NCBI RefSeq assembly: GCF_027214005.1 | Contig: NZ_JAPWGY010000001.1 | Span: 682,001 to 746,000, forward strand | Direction: 5' to 3' | Source: Kiloniella laminariae | GTDB lineage: Bacteria; Pseudomonadota; Alphaproteobacteria; Kiloniellales; Kiloniellaceae | DNA length: 64,000 nucleotides | Part shown: piece after piece, positions 59,555 to 64,000 of the stretch | Position numbering within the stretch: position 1 is the first letter of the stretch | How the letters are laid out: the number at the start of each line of letters is the position of its first letter | The notes under the pieces: model-generated | What the model was told of the DNA's origin: nothing | Seen by the model: the letters and a program-made list of their open reading frames with translations, nothing else | Database searches by the model: none | Made by a program: the position numbers and the translations under genes

Positions 59555-59830
59555 GTGGGCGAATTGATTGGCGAGGTGATCGGCGCGGTGATCGGCGCGG
59601 TGCTGCGCGGCGTGTTCTTTCTGCTGCAGTATGTGGTTTTTGACCTGTTTTTCGAATTCCTCAGCTGGTTTTTCCGGGTCGTGGTGATGGGCTGGATCAA
59701 CCTCTGGCGGCTTCCCTTCGAAAAGCTGCTGCCCCAAAGCCGCGTTCGCGTCGGCGTTCTGGCCTGCCTCTGTGCGCTGGCGTTCAACCCGGTTACCATT
59801 CCGATCGGGATCTATTACGGGGTGGTCTGA
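59555..59830 (+). CDS. small membrane protein, unknown
   Basis: 91-residue protein, GTG start with AAAAGGGG shortly before. Hydrophobic segments LIGEVIGAVIGAVLRGVFFL, FDLFFEFLSWFFRVVVMGWI and LACLCALAFNPVTIPIGIYY predict two or three helices. The first carries an IGxVIGxVI repeat. No family name. Long minus-strand frames across this interval are shadows. Confidence 0.72.
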   Translation: MGELIGEVIGAVIGAVLRGVFFLLQYVVFDLFFEFLSWFFRVVVMGWINLWRLPFEKLLPQSRVRVGVLACLCALAFNPVTIPIGIYYGVV

Positions 59831-59852
59831 TCTGAGCGCGATCCTCCCGGGC

Positions 59853-60539
59853 TTAATGTTCCCGTGATTCACAGCGTTCCATTTCCATGAAAGCACTGAG
59901 CCCTGTTGCCTCATCCTGAACGAACTCTTCACCTGTCAGGGTGAGGCTGGTGATGCGGTCAAACCGGAATGTCCGGAAATCCTGCCTGAGTTCGCACCAG
60001 GCGGAGAACATCCAGCCGTCGGTCAGATTCCAGATCACAAGCGGCCGCACCCGGCGGTCGGACTGTTTCCCTGCGCCGTTTTTATAGGCGATCTCCACGA
60101 CTTCCCGCTTGCGGATCGCCTCGCGGAGCAGCGCCATATCAGGTGTGGCGCCATTTCTGTTCTGAATATTGTAAAAGGGGGCATCCGAGAGCTTGCGTTC
60201 TTCCGGCTGGGGCAGGCTTGCCTGGATTTTCGCCCGGGCTTCGCGGGCTGCGGCTGCCAGAACGGGATCGCCGGTGCGCTCAACGAAGGAAAGGCCAACA
60301 GCCAGCGCGTCGATCTGGTCATAGGTAAAGGTTACATTCGGCAGATCAAAGCCCGGGCGCAGCAGATACCCCACTCCGGCCTCGCCTTCAATCGGAAGGC
60401 CGGAGGCCTGGAGATGGGCAATATCCCGATAGATCGTGCTGACGCTGACTTCCAGATGCCGGGCAAGTTCGTTGGCCCGGCTGATACCCCGGGTCCGCAT
60501 TTCGTTGATCAGCCGGAAAAGTCTTTCTGCGCGTCGCAT
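59853..60539 (-). CDS. YafY-type HTH/WYL transcriptional regulator
   Basis: 228-residue regulator. The N-terminal winged helix has RLFRLINEMRTRGISRANEL and VSVSTIYRDIAHLQASGLPI (DeoR/HTH_11 type, residues 4-60), followed by the helical spacer with DQIDALAVGLSFVERTGDPV. The C-terminal WYL domain includes VVEIAYKNGAGKQSDRRVRP and NLTDGWMFSAWCELRQDFRT (about 138-205). WYL domains sense ligands or nucleic acids. The likely target is unknown; the gene is separate from its neighbours by 204 bp upstream. Confidence 0.92.
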   Translation of the reverse strand: MRRAERLFRLINEMRTRGISRANELARHLEVSVSTIYRDIAHLQASGLPIEGEAGVGYLLRPGFDLPNVTFTYDQIDALAVGLSFVERTGDPVLAAAAREARAKIQASLPQPEERKLSDAPFYNIQNRNGATPDMALLREAIRKREVVEIAYKNGAGKQSDRRVRPLVIWNLTDGWMFSAWCELRQDFRTFRFDRITSLTLTGEEFVQDEATGLSAFMEMERCESREH

Positions 60540-60743
60540 GGGCTATATCGTTATCCGGATATCAAGGTTGTGGGGACAGAGCTGTTCCAATCCTAGACTA
60601 TACATAAACCCGGCGCGCTTCGATAGTTCAGAACGGGAGAGACGCAACAGCCTGTCCGTGATCGCGTGATCTTTCCCTCAAACCTTTCCCCCAGATCTTT
60701 GAGGGCGCAAGCCGTCGCGTTGCGGACTTTACGGCGCTCTCTC

Positions 60744-61139
60744 TCAGTCCGCAGCCGTGGCCTCGATCTCGAACAAGAGCGGGGGGATCGCCAGCCGGGT
60801 TACGCCCAGAAGCGTCATCGGCGGGGCGACCTCTAGCGGCCCGAAACGGGAGCCAAGGATGTCAAAGTGCTTCATGGCTTCGTCTACATCCGTGGTATAG
60901 ATCTGGAGCCGGATGACGTTGGCCAGGCTCATACTGGCAGCGCCGAGGACGGCTTCCAGATTGTCGAGAGCAAGGGCGATCTGGCTGCGCATGTCTCCAG
61001 GATGCTGCGGGTTGCCCTCGGCATCGACGGCGGTCTGGCCGGCACAGACCAGATGACGCTGTGTGCCTTCGACGATCTCGGCCTGGTTATAGCCGAAATT
61101 CAGTGACCAGGCCCAGGGGTTAACGGCTGTTCGTTTCAT
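60744..61139 (-). CDS. RidA family protein (reactive imine deaminase)
   Basis: 131-residue RidA/YjgF-type protein. Start at 61139 is chosen because the family core begins AVNPWAWSLNFGYNQAEIVE; the frame reaches 61199. Key features are HLVCAGQTAVDAEGNPQHPG, the substrate-binding Arg in ANVIRLQIYTTDVDEAMKHF near residue 83, and PPMTLLGVTRLAIPPLLFEI at the end. RidA proteins hydrolyse enamine/imine intermediates from PLP enzymes and form trimers. Family length is normal. No PLP enzyme is adjacent. Confidence 0.92.
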   Translation of the reverse strand: MKRTAVNPWAWSLNFGYNQAEIVEGTQRHLVCAGQTAVDAEGNPQHPGDMRSQIALALDNLEAVLGAASMSLANVIRLQIYTTDVDEAMKHFDILGSRFGPLEVAPPMTLLGVTRLAIPPLLFEIEATAAD

Positions 61140-61385
61140 CGATTTTGTGTCCTTAACAATAATGAAGATGACAGCAATGTAACAAAGGCCTCTGTTCACC
61201 GTGGTGACAGGAGTGAAGCAGGTCCGAAGGCGTTGTATTCGACAGCTTTCAAATCGGGTATCGCGCGACTTGTGGAACTGGCCTGACAGGATCGGGGCCG
61301 GATCGGGGGGGCGAGATCAGAGGCCGGATTGGGTCCGGATGATTGCAAAACCCGGCAGCCGACGATAAGAATAAGGGTGACTGAT

Positions 61386-62066
61386 ATGAGTATTGCTGAT
61401 CGTGAGGTGCCTTTGAGCCAACAGAACTTACCGACCTTTGAAAGTGAACGGCTGCTGGTCCGGCCCCGGGTCTTGGCCGATCTGGAGGACTGTCTGGCGA
61501 TGGACCGGGACCCCGAGGTGACACGCTATATCCCCGGCCCCTGGAATGATCCGCAAAAACACCCGAATGATCACCCGAATAATCACAGGGATTTTGTTCT
61601 GGGGCGGATGACGGCGGACTATCCAGCCGGGTTGGGGTACTGGTCGGTTGTAGCCAAAAGGGAAAACAAAGCCAGAGAACAAGCCAGAGAACAAGCCGGA
61701 GAACAAGACAACAGTGCAGGGCAGTCAGAGGAATTCCTCGGCTGGATCCTGCTGCTGGCCTATCCTGACGAAACCGCAGAGGTTTTACCGGGTAAAGCTG
61801 AAGATACGAGCCGGGTCGAGATCGGCTGGCGCTTTGTCCGTGCGGCCTGGGGCAAGGGCTATGCCTCTGAAGCTTCGGCGCTGGTCCTCAAACATGCGCT
61901 GGCCCTGCCCGCCGTCCGCGAGGTGGTGGCCGATATCGATCCGGAAAACAGCGGATCGATCCGCGTGGCGGAAAAAATCGGTCTGGTCTTCTGCGGGGAA
62001 CGCCGGGTCGATGGCGAATGGGTCTATTGCTATCACCAGACCTGTGACGCTAAGCCTGCTTTCTAG
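61386..62066 (+). CDS. GNAT family acetyltransferase with repeat insert
   Basis: 226-residue acetyltransferase of the RimJ-like branch. Start at 61386 leads into ERLLVRPRVLADLEDCLAMD. The acetyl-CoA loop is RAAWGKGYASEASALVLKHA near 150-165, followed by VVADIDPENSGSIRVAEKIG. A low-complexity insert (NKAREQAREQAGEQDNSAGQ, coded by a degenerate 12-bp repeat near 61668-61710) breaks the beta sheet between strands 3 and 4, and a HPNDHPNNH segment precedes it. Normal otherwise; substrate unknown. Confidence 0.9.
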   Translation: MSIADREVPLSQQNLPTFESERLLVRPRVLADLEDCLAMDRDPEVTRYIPGPWNDPQKHPNDHPNNHRDFVLGRMTADYPAGLGYWSVVAKRENKAREQAREQAGEQDNSAGQSEEFLGWILLLAYPDETAEVLPGKAEDTSRVEIGWRFVRAAWGKGYASEASALVLKHALALPAVREVVADIDPENSGSIRVAEKIGLVFCGERRVDGEWVYCYHQTCDAKPAF

Positions 62067-62071
62067 GGGCT

Positions 62072-63199
62072 TTATCTCAGGTCAAGCTGCGCGATGTTCA
62101 GATAACCGTAATCCCCGTCGGGGGTATAGACGGGATACCAGTTGCCGAAAATCTCGGCACCGGCACGCTGCAGGGGCGCGGCCTGTTCGTCACCATTGAG
62201 CCAGATCAGCACCGGGGCGGTTGAGGCCGGACCTACCCGCAGCGCCTGTCGACCGGGCAGGAGGTAAAGCCCTTTGCTTGCCTTTGCCGGGGTGTCTGTC
62301 TCTGTCGTGGTCTCGGCTTCGGCTTCGTCCTCGGCTTTGGGCGTAATTTCAGTGACATCAGAAGACGCGGTTTCAGCTTCGGGAGAGGGGGCAGAGCCAT
62401 CGCTGCCTGCGGGGACATCACTGTCCTCGATGCTGCCCAGCTGGTAATCAGCCTGGGAGATCAGCAGGATTTCCTGTTGTTTTTCCGGCGGGAAGACGGC
62501 CTGTTCCAGAGACATCTCGCTTTCGGTAATCATGCGGTCATAGGCAACAGACAGTGCGCCGGGGTAAAGGGTCATTTCGGTAAAATAATCCCCGGTGACT
62601 TCGAACAGCGGCACCGTGCTGCCGGGAGCATAGATACTGACGCGCTGGCTGTGGGCGCCCACATGACAGGCGACCCCGACATAACTTTCCTGTCCAAGAC
62701 GCAGGGGGAAGATTCCGTCCGCACTGCAGTTGTCTTCGTCATCCGGGTCTTCTGAAGTGATCTGGCAGAAATGACAGCCGGAGAGATCGACACGGCTGAT
62801 GCTGCTGTCGGGATTATTGTCAGCATTGTTTTCCGGATTATTTTCTGGTGTGCTGGCTGGTGACGGGGCAAGGGGTGTCATCAACAGTTGCCACTGGCCC
62901 TGTGAGCCTTCGATCCGGTAGGTCCCGGTTCCCCCGGGCAGCGGCAGGGTCTGTCCCTGCTCGGGCATTTCGGCCAGGACGCTCTGCGAAAAAAGTACCA
63001 GGGCCAAAAGCCCGCCAAGCCCTGCCAGATGATCACGACAGCGGGCAGCAGCGAAAGATATAGGGGCACGGAAACGTGCGCGGTTCGGGACAGAGACAGG
63101 TTCGGACAAGAAACGGGCTTTCGGCGGAAAACAGTTGTGGCTGAGGACCGGGCAGAAAATATAGTATTTGCCCGATCGGGTCCACAGGACTTTAACCAA
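62072..63199 (-). CDS. exported protein with C-terminal SH3-like domain, start uncertain
   Basis: 375-residue frame beginning with a TTG; no ATG lies before the signal segment LAGLGGLLALVLFSQSVLAE (about 58-77), so the start is unsure. The mature part has a Cys-bearing region (LSGCHFCQITSEDPDDEDNC), a low-complexity spacer of Pro/Glu/Thr repeats near 270-310, and a final SH3-like domain (SKGLYLLPGRQALRVGPAST to DGDYGYLNIAQLDLR). SH3-like ends of this kind bind cell wall or partner proteins. It is downstream of the partial gene at 63344 on the same strand. Confidence 0.8.
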   Translation of the reverse strand: MVKVLWTRSGKYYIFCPVLSHNCFPPKARFLSEPVSVPNRARFRAPISFAAARCRDHLAGLGGLLALVLFSQSVLAEMPEQGQTLPLPGGTGTYRIEGSQGQWQLLMTPLAPSPASTPENNPENNADNNPDSSISRVDLSGCHFCQITSEDPDDEDNCSADGIFPLRLGQESYVGVACHVGAHSQRVSIYAPGSTVPLFEVTGDYFTEMTLYPGALSVAYDRMITESEMSLEQAVFPPEKQQEILLISQADYQLGSIEDSDVPAGSDGSAPSPEAETASSDVTEITPKAEDEAEAETTTETDTPAKASKGLYLLPGRQALRVGPASTAPVLIWLNGDEQAAPLQRAGAEIFGNWYPVYTPDGDYGYLNIAQLDLR

Positions 63200-63233
63200 A
63201 GAACCTTGTCAGGAAAATATGACGGCAAGAGCG

Positions 63234-63269
63234 GATGGCCTGGGCGCGGGAGGGGGCGCCCAGGCCATC
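63234..63269. terminator. strong 14-bp hairpin between two minus-strand genes
   Basis: GATGGCCTGGGCGC (63234-63247) pairs perfectly with GCGCCCAGGCCATC (63256-63269) around an 8-nt loop. No T-run on either strand. It may stop or slow transcription, or shield mRNA ends, between the genes at 63344 and 62072. Confidence 0.55.
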
Positions 63270-63288
63270 ACATCGAAAACCGGATCCC

Positions 63289-63336
63289 CTGCTGGATCTT
63301 CTGCTGGATCCTGTGCCGGATCCTGTACGGGATGCC
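63289..63336. repeat. 12-bp degenerate tandem repeat
   Basis: Four units of the type CTGCTGGATCCT or CTGTGCCGGATC, in the gap before the 3' end of the partial gene. Another case of the short repeats common in this window. Confidence 0.7.
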
Positions 63337-63343
63337 CTGTGCC

Positions 63344-64000
63344 CTAGGGAGCTTTGCGCTGTTTCAGGCGGGCAGGGTTCTGGCTTTTCTGTTGCGGGTT
63401 TTCCTGTTTTTGCTGCAGCAGGGGGGCTGTCCGGAGCGTGGGGCGCGGGATGAGGTTCTGCCGGGCAGGAGCTGTTGGGGCAAAGCCGTCTGCGGCACTC
63501 CCTGCGAGGGGAGAGGCTGTGATCGGGCGACAGGTGAAAACGCTGGTTTTCTCGACACTGTCGACCACATCGCCGCTGGCATTGGTGACATTCAGCCGGA
63601 AGGTAACGGACTGTTGCATGAAGGCCAGACCGTCCCAGGACAGGCTGTGGGGACCCTGAAAAAAGACGGTTTCTTCCTGGTCAATGGTATAGGCTTTCAG
63701 GGCTTTAATTGCGCCTTCGGCCAGAATTGCGGCCGCGCCTGATGATTTCCCCCGACCTGCGAGTTTGCCAATCAGGTTCAGGTTGTCCGGGCAGGCCATG
63801 CCCCGGTGGATGGCTTCCTTCTGAACGGCGACCACAAGGCTGGCCTCTGGTGGCAGATGGGTCATCAATTCGTCGGGGGCGGCGCTGCAGTTGACCTCGT
63901 AATCAGCCCAGTTTGACAGAAAGGCATGGCTGCTGCCGATCATCCGGACTTTGCCATCTGCCGTGTCGGCACTGACGGGATAGCTGTGTTCAAAGCTGCT
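63344..64000 (-). CDS. hypothetical protein, 5' end outside window
   Basis: Minus-strand frame open to the window edge, at least 218 residues. The visible part begins SSFEHSYPVSADTADGKVRM and runs HAFLSNWADYEVNCSAAPDE, LVVAVQKEAIHRGMACPDNL, SGAAAILAEGAIKALKAYTI and FMQQSVTFRLNVTNASGDVV, a mostly mixed fold, and ends in a basic Gln/Pro-rich tail (LLQQKQENPQQKSQNPARLK). No family recognised. Its product and that of the gene at 62072 may be a functional pair by position. Confidence 0.7.
   Translation of the reverse strand, partial: SSFEHSYPVSADTADGKVRMIGSSHAFLSNWADYEVNCSAAPDELMTHLPPEASLVVAVQKEAIHRGMACPDNLNLIGKLAGRGKSSGAAAILAEGAIKALKAYTIDQEETVFFQGPHSLSWDGLAFMQQSVTFRLNVTNASGDVVDSVEKTSVFTCRPITASPLAGSAADGFAPTAPARQNLIPRPTLRTAPLLQQKQENPQQKSQNPARLKQRKAP

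Noticed and set aside
59306-59932. Minus-strand 208-codon frame over the small membrane protein
   Set aside because: It is basic and repetitive, and overlaps both the small membrane protein and the WYL regulator end, which are better supported.
1-64000. CRISPR arrays, rRNA and tRNA genes, insertion-sequence transposases
   Set aside because: I looked for repeat-spacer patterns, cloverleaf-like and rRNA segments, and transposase motifs and saw none. A tRNAscan or ISfinder search could still find short or decayed cases.

Overview
The window looks like a chromosomal stretch of a marine-type alphaproteobacterium (possibly Rhodospirillales-like; inferred from gene content, not from a marker gene). 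It has moderately high GC, a TRAP transporter, soluble chemoreceptor, GcvA-like LysR regulator, WYL regulator, ureidoglycine aminohydrolase, hybrid kinase and many Sel1 repeat proteins. No rRNA, tRNA or CRISPR array was seen.

Layout. 1-9.1 kb: end of a chemoreceptor, a hydrolase that lacks its nucleophile, a class II aldolase divergent from a LysR regulator, an orphan solute-binding protein, and a TRAP operon (binding protein, small and large permease) with an operator-like palindrome upstream. 10.2-17.4 kb: six tandem paralogues of a short two-helix membrane protein (family A), interrupted by one beta-hydroxyacid dehydrogenase and ending in a Sel1 protein. 17.4-23.2 kb: GrpB-like and phosphatase genes, an AT-rich orphan, two orphan solute-binding proteins, and a small gene carrying a phage-repressor-type operator. 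23.3-31.2 kb: nine consecutive minus-strand genes for modular polytopic membrane proteins (family B) built from one or two copies of the same module, several translationally coupled; a copied 3' end shows the array has grown by recombination. 31.4-39.7 kb: a phage-like early region (S24 repressor with three operators, possible Cro position, zinc-ribbon protein, DUF1376-type replication protein, a long out-of-frame overlap). A block facing the other way sits inside it and carries four Rap1a/Tai-immunity-like secreted proteins and two nearly identical TM2 genes. 39.9-49.5 kb: a lipoprotein between two related repeats, a phage virion/nuclease remnant, ureidoglycine aminohydrolase, an RMF-like protein, and a triplicated Sel1 cluster with a fourth copy left only as a 3' remnant. 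49.5-64 kb: mostly housekeeping and accessory genes (VOC, TraB/GumN, aldose epimerase, hybrid kinase, RidA, GNAT, WYL regulator) plus a solo resolvase domain and two oddities: an internally duplicated AT-rich protein and an EF-Tu-barrel-like protein.

The strongest candidates for something undescribed are family B (23.3-31.2 kb), family A (10.2-16.3 kb), and the immunity/TM2 cargo in the phage-like region. A shared 17-bp operator links the phage repressor at 31.4 kb to a small gene at 20.8 kb. Degenerate tandem repeats of 12-18 bp are common here, both between genes and inside linker-coding segments.
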